Virus record (IMG/VR): IMGVR_UViG_3300025769_000320 | Span: 1 to 37,867 of that record | DNA: 37,867 nucleotides | From: a virus | Strand: one strand, 5' to 3' | The notes under the pieces: model-generated | What the model saw: only the letters and a program-made list of their open reading frames with translations | What the model was told of the DNA's origin: nothing | The model's database searches: none | Made by a program: the position numbers and the translations under genes | In this document: piece after piece, positions 32,479-37,867 of the stretch | Position numbering within the stretch: position 1 is the stretch's first letter | Layout of the letters: each line of letters starts with the position of its first letter

Positions 32479-32759
32479 TATTTTTTCCTTTTCTTTCTTA
32501 GTGATGCTACTCTTCTTGGTTTACCAGCGGGCTGCCCCAACCGATTCTTTTGTCTTATTCTACTACGTTTTTCAGTAGAAGTCATCTCCGAAGCAGTTTT
32601 CGGAGTTTTCGAAGACACCCTTTTACTTGGGCGACAATAAGGCGTACCCCTTTTCTCGCCCTTTTTCCTACCACATGGCTTACCCGTTTTAACATCTTTC
32701 CAGCCCTCCTTGAACCATCTTTTAAGTGCTAAACCTGATTTTGTCTTTCTTACTGCCAT
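32478..32759 (-). CDS. basic protein, DUF5872-like
   Basis: A 93-aa protein. KSGLALKRWFKEGWKDVKTG, then KPCGRKKGEKRGTPYCRPSK and RVSSKTPKTASE, agrees with a short family I recall as DUF5872, found in phages and giant viruses. Two cysteines in GRK-like settings could bind metal. The C-terminus is a poly-basic tail (RRVASLRKKRKK). It starts immediately after the 92-aa gene. Probably packaged with, or condenses, DNA, or is a head-associated cement; function unproven. Confidence 0.65.
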   Translation of the reverse strand: MAVRKTKSGLALKRWFKEGWKDVKTGKPCGRKKGEKRGTPYCRPSKRVSSKTPKTASEMTSTEKRSRIRQKNRLGQPAGKPRRVASLRKKRKK

Positions 32760-33037
32760 TATGTAATCTTTGTCTTTTTTCGTCTTTCATTCAAGACATT
32801 ACCACAACCTCTTGCGATTCGTGAATCTTTTGCTTTTCTTTTTCTGTAAACTTTTCCATTAGATGCTTTGATGACGGCTTGTTTATCCATGATGCCACCA
32901 TCTGCTTTTTTCTTTGATTTATTACCATAGTTTGCAGCACCAACCTTTCGGCACTTTGCAATAGCCCCTGATGCATAAGCGGAAGGGAAAACCTTATATC
33001 TTGCTTTTACTTTGTGATAACATGCGTCTTTTGGCAC
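32759..33037 (-). CDS. conserved Cys/Lys-rich protein (KDACYHKVKARY type)
   Basis: A 92-aa basic protein. The first 45 residues, PKDACYHKVKARYKVFPSAY, then ASGAIAKCRKVGAANYG, form a signature seen in marine phages and giant viruses, with Cys6 and Cys29 (approximate) as candidate metal ligands. The C-terminal part is Lys/Arg-rich with a further Cys (RGCGNVL). The start is GTG at 33037, chosen because GGAG lies 7-10 bases upstream; no ATG would keep the signature. Function unknown. Confidence 0.7.
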   Translation of the reverse strand: MPKDACYHKVKARYKVFPSAYASGAIAKCRKVGAANYGNKSKKKADGGIMDKQAVIKASNGKVYRKRKAKDSRIARGCGNVLNERRKKTKIT

Positions 33038-33176
33038 TTCTTAACTCCTCTAATCCACTAACTTTGTAACATGTACAAGTCCATTTTTTCTTTCTACAAT
33101 TTAGACAGTACTTAACAGGGCTTCCTCTGAATATTTTTTGTTTTTCGTTTTCTTGTTTTTCTTTTTTTATTTCCAC
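32994..33176 (-). CDS. possible small zinc-ribbon-like protein
   Basis: A 60-aa frame with four cysteines as C-x2-C and C-x-C (KYCLNCRKKKWTCTCYKV). It could bind one zinc. It fills the otherwise empty 130 bases between the 82-aa and 92-aa genes. The start would be GTG at 33176, overlapping the stop of the 82-aa gene; no good SD is seen. Its last 44 bases overlap the next gene and contain that gene's SD. Without homologues it remains a moderate call. Confidence 0.5.
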   Translation of the reverse strand: MEIKKEKQENEKQKIFRGSPVKYCLNCRKKKWTCTCYKVSGLEELRSAKRRMLSQSKSKI

Positions 33177-33415
33177 TTGAAACCGACTTTGTTATTTGTT
33201 TGCTCATCGAGCCTCTTGACATAACCATCTTGTTTACTCCTGATAAAATTTTCCCATAAAGGTTTTATCATTTTGTGATTTTCAGAAACTTTCATCTCTG
33301 TCATAGCTGTTCTTTTATCAACCTCAATGAGAGTGCTTACTATCCAAATAATGGAACCCGCTACAAGAACGACAGAAACACCATTTATTAAATCTCTTGT
33401 CTTTAACACTTCCAT
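33167..33415 (-). CDS. small single-pass membrane protein (holin/spanin candidate)
   Basis: An 82-aa protein with one clear membrane segment at about residues 11-30 (INGVSVVLVAGSIIWIVSTL). It is followed by a charged helical outer or inner part (EVDKRTAMTEMKVSENHKMI, then KPLWENFIRSKQDGYVKRLD). This is the layout of a type-II holin/antiholin or i-spanin-like protein, but it is far from the M15 endolysin. It overlaps the end of the 94-aa gene by 13 bases. A head-vertex or DNA-delivery role is an alternative. Confidence 0.6.
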   Translation of the reverse strand: MEVLKTRDLINGVSVVLVAGSIIWIVSTLIEVDKRTAMTEMKVSENHKMIKPLWENFIRSKQDGYVKRLDEQTNNKVGFKWK

Positions 33416-33687
33416 CTTCTCCTAGCTTGTCTTAATCTACTATTAGGATTTTTTGCAGCTTTTGGAAATTGTTTCATTTGCCCAGCTGATCGTGCACAAT
33501 ATGACTTACGTCTCTTTGCAGCGGTGCTACCTTTTTTTACTTTACCAGTAACTGCCGTTTTTAATTTACTCCCAGGGTTGTCTCTACGATATTTTTCAAC
33601 ACCCTTTTTAGTCATTCCCGCCCCACTTTTAGTAGAGCGGAAATACTTTTTAGTTTTAGGTGGCTGTTTGTCTTTTTTTCTAGTCAT
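33403..33687 (-). CDS. basic protein, DUF6321-like
   Basis: A 94-aa, strongly basic protein. GAGMTKKGVEKYRRDNPGSK, then LKTAVTGKVKKGSTAAKRRK and SYCARSAGQM, followed by NSRLRQARRRWKC, is a well-spaced signature I recall as DUF6321, common in marine phages. It carries two cysteines, one in the invariant C-terminal RRWKC. It could be a small DNA-binding head protein. It starts one base from the end of the 95-aa gene. Confidence 0.75.
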   Translation of the reverse strand: MTRKKDKQPPKTKKYFRSTKSGAGMTKKGVEKYRRDNPGSKLKTAVTGKVKKGSTAAKRRKSYCARSAGQMKQFPKAAKNPNSRLRQARRRWKC

Positions 33688-33974
33688 TACGATAAGAATA
33701 TAGTCAACTTGTTGCCACTGCCAGTGAACGCAGATAGATAGGCACCACTCTCTGCTAATATACCATTGTCTGGAATATTAAGAGTGTGTAATCCAGTTGG
33801 AAAACTTTGTACTATCAAAGTGGAACCACCATTACCATCTGTTATAGTAAGAGCACCAGCAGAATTACCAAATACGACTATTTGTCTTATTCTTGATCTT
33901 GCAGGTCCTACCACAGCAGCAGAGGCTCCTTGATCTACATTAAAGGCTTTTACGTCAGATCTTGATCCAGCCAT
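33687..33974 (-). CDS. small beta-rich head protein
   Basis: A 95-aa protein. RSRIRQIVVFGNSAGALTIT, then GSTLIVQSFPTGLHTLNIPD, then SGAYLSAFTGSGNKLTIFLS, is an all-beta pattern like minor capsid decoration or head-completion proteins of marine podophages. It ends one base before the DUF6321-like gene and starts 12 bases after the 208-aa gene. No catalytic residues. Function inferred from shape and place only. Confidence 0.65.
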   Translation of the reverse strand: MAGSRSDVKAFNVDQGASAAVVGPARSRIRQIVVFGNSAGALTITDGNGGSTLIVQSFPTGLHTLNIPDNGILAESGAYLSAFTGSGNKLTIFLS

Positions 33975-33986
33975 ATTAAACTCCTA

Positions 33987-34613
33987 TTAAGCTTCGTAAC
34001 CCATTAATTCAATGAATAACTTACCAGCAGTGTAATCTGCATCTGTTGCATCACCAGTTGTTAAGTATAAGAATTGATCTGCGGCTGGAACAGCAGTGAA
34101 GTAAACTTTGCTTCCCAATGTTGCATCACCTGCGTTAACCAATAATGTTTCAGTTAAATCACCAATAGCACCATCTTCAACACCAGTACCTTCTGTTGCA
34201 GAGTGTACGTTAATGTCAGGATCACCACCAGCTGGTGCTTCAAAACATTCCATGCTACCAGTTAAGATAGTTCCGTTTTGTGCAGCAGTTATCTGACCAA
34301 TATGACAAACCAATGATGTTCCGTTAACACCAATGATGTCACCAGATCCTGTTGATCTTAAACCTGTTAGGTCAATTAAAATTTTTGTTGTGATAATTCC
34401 ACCAACTCTTTGAACGGCAGTTCTGTATATAGTTCCAGAACCAGTTGTAATACCTGTTCCTGCTTCTACAGAAAGTGTATTAGCATCAAAGGATGCCACG
34501 CCAGTTGAGTTAATGCTTGAGAGGGTTGTTATAGCACCTGTAGTGCTGTTTTTAGAAATGGATGTAAATCCACCTTCTGATCGGACTGGACCCGAAAAAG
34601 TTGTGTTAGCCAT
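33987..34613 (-). CDS. head decoration-like protein, 208 aa
   Basis: It begins MANTTFSGPVRSEGGFTSIS, an opening found in marine-phage head proteins encoded beside the major capsid gene. The rest is beta-rich (YRTAVQRVGGIITTKILIDL, then KVYFTAVPAADQFLYLTTGD, ending KLFIELMGYEA). The start is ATG at 34613 with AAGGAG six to eight bases before it; a 14-codon longer frame exists but would include the UTR hairpin and lacks an SD. It has its own promoter-like element after the capsid terminator, which suggests high and separate expression. Confidence 0.7.
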   Translation of the reverse strand: MANTTFSGPVRSEGGFTSISKNSTTGAITTLSSINSTGVASFDANTLSVEAGTGITTGSGTIYRTAVQRVGGIITTKILIDLTGLRSTGSGDIIGVNGTSLVCHIGQITAAQNGTILTGSMECFEAPAGGDPDINVHSATEGTGVEDGAIGDLTETLLVNAGDATLGSKVYFTAVPAADQFLYLTTGDATDADYTAGKLFIELMGYEA

Positions 34614-34639
34614 ATCAATCTCCTTGTCTTGGCAAATGT

Positions 34640-34658
34640 CAGTCGCACCATGCAACTG
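34640..34658 (-). promoter_or_regulatory. 5'-leader stem-loop before the 208-aa head gene
   Basis: On the minus strand an 8-bp stem pairs CAGTTGCA (34651-34658) with TGCGACTG (34640-34647) around the triloop TGG, with one T-G wobble. It lies 13-20 bases upstream of the SD and has no T tract, so it looks like a leader or mRNA-protecting hairpin rather than a terminator. Confidence 0.6.
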
Positions 34659-34672
34659 TCAAGGTTTAGTTT

Positions 34673-34701
34673 ATTATACACAAAAAAGGGCAGTATGTAA
34701 C
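34673..34701 (-). promoter_or_regulatory. promoter-like element overlapping the capsid terminator
   Basis: The minus strand has a perfect TATAAT at 34673-34678. A GTTACA box (4 of 6 to TTGACA) lies 17 bases upstream at 34696-34701, inside the loop of the terminator hairpin. It would restart transcription for the 208-aa gene and those after it. Confidence 0.5.
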
Positions 34702-34709
34702 TGCCCTTT
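34682..34709 (-). terminator. Rho-independent terminator after the major capsid gene
   Basis: A perfect 10-bp stem pairs 34700-34709 with 34685-34694 around a 5-base loop. On the minus strand it is followed by a T tract (complement of 34682-34687). It lies 21 bases after the capsid stop codon, so most capsid transcripts should end here. Confidence 0.85.
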
Positions 34710-34729
34710 CTTTAAAATTGTATTTAAGC

Positions 34730-35632
34730 TTACGCTCCTGGTGAACCAAACACGGCACGAGGATCAGAGAAACCAAAAGAATATCTTTCTCTTGCTTTAT
34801 ATCTCATGTTTCCTGTCTCGAAATCTGGATCCATAGCTGTTGCTAAAGCCATTCTTTCGAAATGCTTTAATCCGTTTGGAGCATCTGTCTTAATGAAGAA
34901 AGCATCAGTGTCAGTTAAGAAATCATTCACTACATAGCCATTTGGTAACATACCAGTTGACTTGATAGCGTTGACATCGTTATCTGCTGTTGCCACTCTT
35001 AGATTAGTTGCCATTAATCTCTCTGCTACAAATTGTAACTGACGAGGTATAATTAACTTCATGCCTCTTAAAGCAATGATTAATCCACGCTCATCTGTAA
35101 AACCTGCGATAGAAATTAAAGCATCTTCTAAAGATGTTTCGTTAAGATCGGCTGCTGAAACATTGTCTAGTGTACCACCATTTGTTAATGGGTGATCTGT
35201 TACACACAATGCTTTTCCGTCACCACCTGTTACAGTTGTATCGAATGCATTATTCAACACATTTGCTGCTTTTACTTGCTTGGTATGTGCCATGGATCTT
35301 GCAAGTGCTCTTGTGTAACGAGAAGAGATTTTGTCATAAAGGTTATCCTCTACGGCTTCTTCTGTTATTGAGAACGCCATTGCAACTGTCTCATGGTTAT
35401 ACCTTGCAGTATAAGCCTCATTTGCATCGTCAAATGTCACTGCGTTACCTTCTGCTTTAGTCGGTGCAGCTCCAAATCCACTCAACATTACTTCTTCTTC
35501 AAACGCTCTGTCAGATGACTCGGTGTCAAAGATTTCGGCATGTTGACCTTCATACCTATTATACTCCATACCAAAGAGGGCGTTTAAACCAGGCTCTAAT
35601 TCTTTGGCGAGTTGTGCTCTTGAAATTGCCAT
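34730..35632 (-). CDS. major capsid protein
   Basis: A 300-aa HK97-fold-like major capsid protein (Mu gpT-like type). Visible parts are the N-arm/E-loop region (GMEYNRYEGQHAEIFDTESS), a spine-helix region (DNLYDKISSRYTRALARSMA, then HTKQVKAANVLNNAF) and A-domain strands (GLIIALRGMKLIIPRQLQFV, then AERLMATNLR). A C-terminal segment follows (TDAFFIKTDAPNGLKHFERM and RYSFGFSDPRAVFGSPGA). It is placed directly after a scaffold-like protein and a decoration-like protein and before a strong terminator, as expected for the most abundant virion protein. No prohead protease is seen. Confidence 0.88.
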   Translation of the reverse strand: MAISRAQLAKELEPGLNALFGMEYNRYEGQHAEIFDTESSDRAFEEEVMLSGFGAAPTKAEGNAVTFDDANEAYTARYNHETVAMAFSITEEAVEDNLYDKISSRYTRALARSMAHTKQVKAANVLNNAFDTTVTGGDGKALCVTDHPLTNGGTLDNVSAADLNETSLEDALISIAGFTDERGLIIALRGMKLIIPRQLQFVAERLMATNLRVATADNDVNAIKSTGMLPNGYVVNDFLTDTDAFFIKTDAPNGLKHFERMALATAMDPDFETGNMRYKARERYSFGFSDPRAVFGSPGA

Positions 35633-35644
35633 AATTAAAACTCC

Positions 35645-36268
35645 TTATGATATAGCAGCATCAGCGTCACCACTAGAAGAGGCGTACACATGATTGTTAA
35701 TTTTAACGATATAGGAGATACCTGCGGCAGAGTGATCAGCATTAGTCACATCCTCATGAATACCAACAATCATCAAAGGATTTGATGGGTCGCTGGCTTC
35801 AGCTGTAGATATATCTATCATTGCACTTGATAAACCAGTGGTAGTATTTCCAGCTGTTGCAGTCGCAAGTTGTGCAGTTTTGAATATATCTGCCTTTGCG
35901 GTTGCTCTGTTTGTGTTTGTACCATCTGATGCAATAATAAATTTTTGCATTGGGTTATCATAAACAAAACATTTAATATCAAAGTTAGTATCAGCTGTTC
36001 CTGATCCTGCCCATGTGTTTTTAAATGTTAATTTACCTGTTGACGCATCAACGTATTCACATCCAGCAAAAACACCAAGGAGTTGTTTACCATCTCCATC
36101 GGCACTTGTTATGATTGCTGCGGTTCCACCTGTCAACTCGACTTCAACTGGAGAACCTTGGAAAATCGCTGAAGCATCGCTTTTGATAAAGTACTGACTA
36201 GTAGAATTGATGCCACCACCAATTACACTAATCGGCTTTAATCCAAACTTTACGTTTACATTAGCCAT
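35645..36268 (-). CDS. capsid-associated (decoration) protein, 207 aa
   Basis: It starts MANVNVKFGLKPISVIGGGI, then NSTSQYFIKSDASAIFQGSP, a beginning shared by small capsid-associated proteins located just upstream of the major capsid gene in marine podophages. It is beta-rich with a GVFAGCEYVDASTGKLTFKN and VYDNPMQKFIIASDG core, and lacks enzymatic motifs. It is 12 bases from the capsid gene. Probably head decoration or head-stabilising; evidence is order and sequence style. Confidence 0.75.
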   Translation of the reverse strand: MANVNVKFGLKPISVIGGGINSTSQYFIKSDASAIFQGSPVEVELTGGTAAIITSADGDGKQLLGVFAGCEYVDASTGKLTFKNTWAGSGTADTNFDIKCFVYDNPMQKFIIASDGTNTNRATAKADIFKTAQLATATAGNTTTGLSSAMIDISTAEASDPSNPLMIVGIHEDVTNADHSAAGISYIVKINNHVYASSSGDADAAIS

Positions 36269-36295
36269 CTTTAAGCTCCTTTTGCTTCATTATAG

Positions 36296-36766
36296 TTACT
36301 CGGAGGGCTTTGGTTTCCCACCGAAAGATACACGACTTTGCCTATCCGTATGGATCGGCATTGAAGGATGTTGTTCCCTCATTAGGTTTTCATCCACGGC
36401 TTTCATCTGGTTGCGGGTCTGGTCCCGATAATATTCAGTTCTTTCTTGTACCGTTTCTTCTGGTATTCGGGCAAGCATTAAACCACCTACACCAATTACC
36501 CCTGCATTCTTACCCTCTTCAATGGTTGGATACATGTCTCCAGAATCTGGATACTCATCCGCCCTTACTGGTTCCCAGCCTTCCCGAAGTCTTGAGTGCA
36601 TATTCGTTTTATCATCCTCACCTCTTAAATGAGTTCTGATCCAACGATGTTTGTACCCAGCGGGTGCCTCTGGCATTGCCAGCTTTGATGGGGGTGCCCA
36701 CGGTTTTCTTCTTGCCGGGGTCTTTGCACGAGACTCATTCTCTCGTGATGTTCTTTTGTCTGTCAT
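36296..36766 (-). CDS. conserved head-region protein, unknown function
   Basis: A 156-aa protein. APAGYKHRWIRTHLRGEDDK, then TNMHSRLREGWEPVRADEYP, and VIGVGGLMLARIPEETVQER, is a pattern conserved in the scaffold-capsid interval of marine phages (from memory). The N-terminal part is Arg/Pro-rich and likely disordered; the end is a helical/charged segment. It is four bases from the scaffold gene and 27 bases before the decoration gene. Possibly a virion component or assembly factor; function unknown. Confidence 0.7.
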   Translation of the reverse strand: MTDKRTSRENESRAKTPARRKPWAPPSKLAMPEAPAGYKHRWIRTHLRGEDDKTNMHSRLREGWEPVRADEYPDSGDMYPTIEEGKNAGVIGVGGLMLARIPEETVQERTEYYRDQTRNQMKAVDENLMREQHPSMPIHTDRQSRVSFGGKPKPSE

Positions 36767-36770
36767 GTTT

Positions 36771-37667
36771 TTACTCCTTCACATATTTAGCATATTCTTC
36801 AAGCGGAACATTCAGCCGTTTCGCAATAGCAATCTGCGAAGCAGTCAACTTGACTGTTCTGCGTCCCTTTGGTGATGACGACTTAGAAGCCGTTGTCCCA
36901 GCAGAGGCGACTCTGGGACTATTAGATTTTTTCTGAGCTTCCTGGAATTTATGTGGAAACTCTGATCTAATTCTATTATCAAGTTCATTATAGTACTCAT
37001 CTGACGTTGCGTCAAACCCCTCATCCTCAATTAATTGTTTGTGTAGGCCAAAAGCTGCATAGGTCATAGTCTGATCTTGACCAAACCATGTGTTCTTTTT
37101 AGCCCATTCTTCCGCTTTAGGGTCGGGACGAGGTTGTTGAGCTTGAGGTTGTTGAGCTTGTGTCGGCTCAACTTCAGCTTGTTTAGCTTGTTCTTCTTTT
37201 CTTGTTTTTAATTGATTAAGTCGAGCTTCTTCCATAGCTATTCTAGAAATGTTTTGAGATGCTTCGTACATTGCATCAACATCATTTTCTTCTACAGCTT
37301 TTCTATAAGCTTCTTTTGCAGCTATTGATTGAGATTGGACTCTTGTGTCAAACTCACCTACATAAGTATTGTCTAGTTTATCAAGCTTTGCTTTCAATTC
37401 TTCGTTTTGTTTTTTAACAGATTCAGCAAATTTTATAGCTTCGTTTCTTTGTCTCTCTTCCTCTCGAAACTTAGACGTAAGTTTGCTAATACGTTTCTTG
37501 ACAGATTCCGAATATTCAGACAAGTCATCAGACTCTGTTTGTTTATCCTCGGTTGAATCTTTGGTGTTGACGACAACTTCTTCTTGTTTGCTGTCATCAA
37601 CTTTCTCCTCTATTTCTATTTCTTGACCTTCTTCTTCGGCTTCTTCAACTTTTATTTCTTCTTGCAT
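36771..37667 (-). CDS. capsid assembly scaffolding protein
   Basis: A 298-aa protein. A very acidic N-terminus (EEIKVEEAEEEGQEIEIEEK) is followed by long charged coiled-coil helices (about 50-190, KRISKLTSKFREEERQRNEA and SVKKQNEELKAKLDKLDN), a Gln/Pro linker (AQQPQAQQPRPDPK) and a basic C-terminal part (GRRTVKLTASQIAIAKRLNV, then PLEEYAKYVKE). The C-terminal basic helix is the usual capsid-binding end of phage scaffolds. I chose ATG at 37667 with GGAG upstream, one base after the GroES-like stop; the frame is open further but would overlap that gene. Confidence 0.85.
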   Translation of the reverse strand: MQEEIKVEEAEEEGQEIEIEEKVDDSKQEEVVVNTKDSTEDKQTESDDLSEYSESVKKRISKLTSKFREEERQRNEAIKFAESVKKQNEELKAKLDKLDNTYVGEFDTRVQSQSIAAKEAYRKAVEENDVDAMYEASQNISRIAMEEARLNQLKTRKEEQAKQAEVEPTQAQQPQAQQPRPDPKAEEWAKKNTWFGQDQTMTYAAFGLHKQLIEDEGFDATSDEYYNELDNRIRSEFPHKFQEAQKKSNSPRVASAGTTASKSSSPKGRRTVKLTASQIAIAKRLNVPLEEYAKYVKE

Positions 37668-37668
37668 A

Positions 37669-37867
37669 CTATACTCCGTATGATTTGATGTCGTCAGGAT
37701 CGACAATGGTTGCAATGACTTCATCGTCATTGATTATTCGAACTTCCCCACCCTCTATCTGGAATCGTGACCCAGCGTAACGACCAATACAAACCCAGTC
37801 GCCTTCCTTACACCAAGCTCCGTCTTCTCCAAATTTGTCAATATCTTTATATGCCAAAGGTCCCACT
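37669..37867 (-). CDS. GroES-like co-chaperonin (partial, 5' end outside window)
   Basis: The last 66 codons of a 10-kDa co-chaperonin-like protein. The visible part has FGEDGAWCKEGDWVCIGRYA, then GSRFQIEGGEVRIINDDEVI and ATIVDPDDIKSYGV, matching the GDxVxFxxYAG...E..IxxxDDI end of GroES. The reading frame runs off the right edge (the first visible codon, GTG, is an internal Val), so the mobile-loop part is not seen. It lies upstream of scaffold and capsid, as expected for a protein that helps the host GroEL fold the capsid protein. Confidence 0.75.
   Translation of the reverse strand, partial: VGPLAYKDIDKFGEDGAWCKEGDWVCIGRYAGSRFQIEGGEVRIINDDEVIATIVDPDDIKSYGV

Noticed and set aside
34657-34662. 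Perfect TTGACA on the minus strand in the head-gene leader
   Set aside because: The -10 position 17 bases on reads ACATTT, and the bases are part of the leader stem-loop, so it is unlikely to be a promoter by itself.

Overview
The window is about 38 kb of an AT-rich, tightly packed tailed-phage genome. It is best explained as a lytic-type marine podovirus. The putative host is an alphaproteobacterium, possibly SAR11/Pelagibacter-like. Reasons: a family-A DNA polymerase with a TOTE-type AEP primase, a podovirus-style head/adaptor/nozzle/ejection-protein set, an M15 endolysin, many small families typical of marine phages, low GC, and DUF1127/DUF1289 proteins of proteobacterial type. I see no integrase, phage RNA polymerase, tRNA or CRISPR array. 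Terminase and portal are not in the window; they probably lie beyond the right edge, before the GroES-like gene.

Layout. Positions 1-7403, plus strand, hold replication: the tail of an upstream gene, a PD-(D/E)XK nuclease, a ribbon-helix-helix-like protein, a coiled-coil protein, an SSB-like protein, a terminator, the AEP primase, a UvrD-like helicase, a DUF6378-like protein and DNA polymerase I. Nearly all junctions are TAATG/TGATG/ATGA overlaps. Positions 37867-7400, minus strand and converging on the polymerase, hold morphogenesis. In transcription order these are a GroES-like co-chaperonin, scaffold, a head protein, capsid decoration, major capsid, a terminator/promoter block, further head proteins, small Lys/Cys-rich proteins, adaptors, fibre/adhesin genes, an inserted enzyme cassette, the tail nozzle, four ejection-type internal virion proteins (329, 333, 629 and 1706 aa), the M15 endolysin and small accessory genes ending with DUF1289 and DUF1127.

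The most unusual part is 20915-24668. It is a six-gene operon with five separate 2-oxoglutarate/Fe(II)-oxygenase-fold genes and one QueC-like PP-loop ATPase. It has its own sigma70-like promoter and sits between a Gly-rich adhesin/S74 fibre block and the tail nozzle. No other deazaguanine pathway gene is visible. I propose, as inference, a tail- or adhesin-modifying, or nucleobase/protein-modifying, enzyme system.

Other points of note are Leu at the position-762 equivalent of the polymerase, SSB-like acidic -PF tips on both the SSB-like protein and the primase, a cupredoxin-like copper-site motif in a tail protein, a DUF1289 gene nested out of frame in its neighbour, and a terminator/promoter/leader-hairpin control block just after the major capsid gene.
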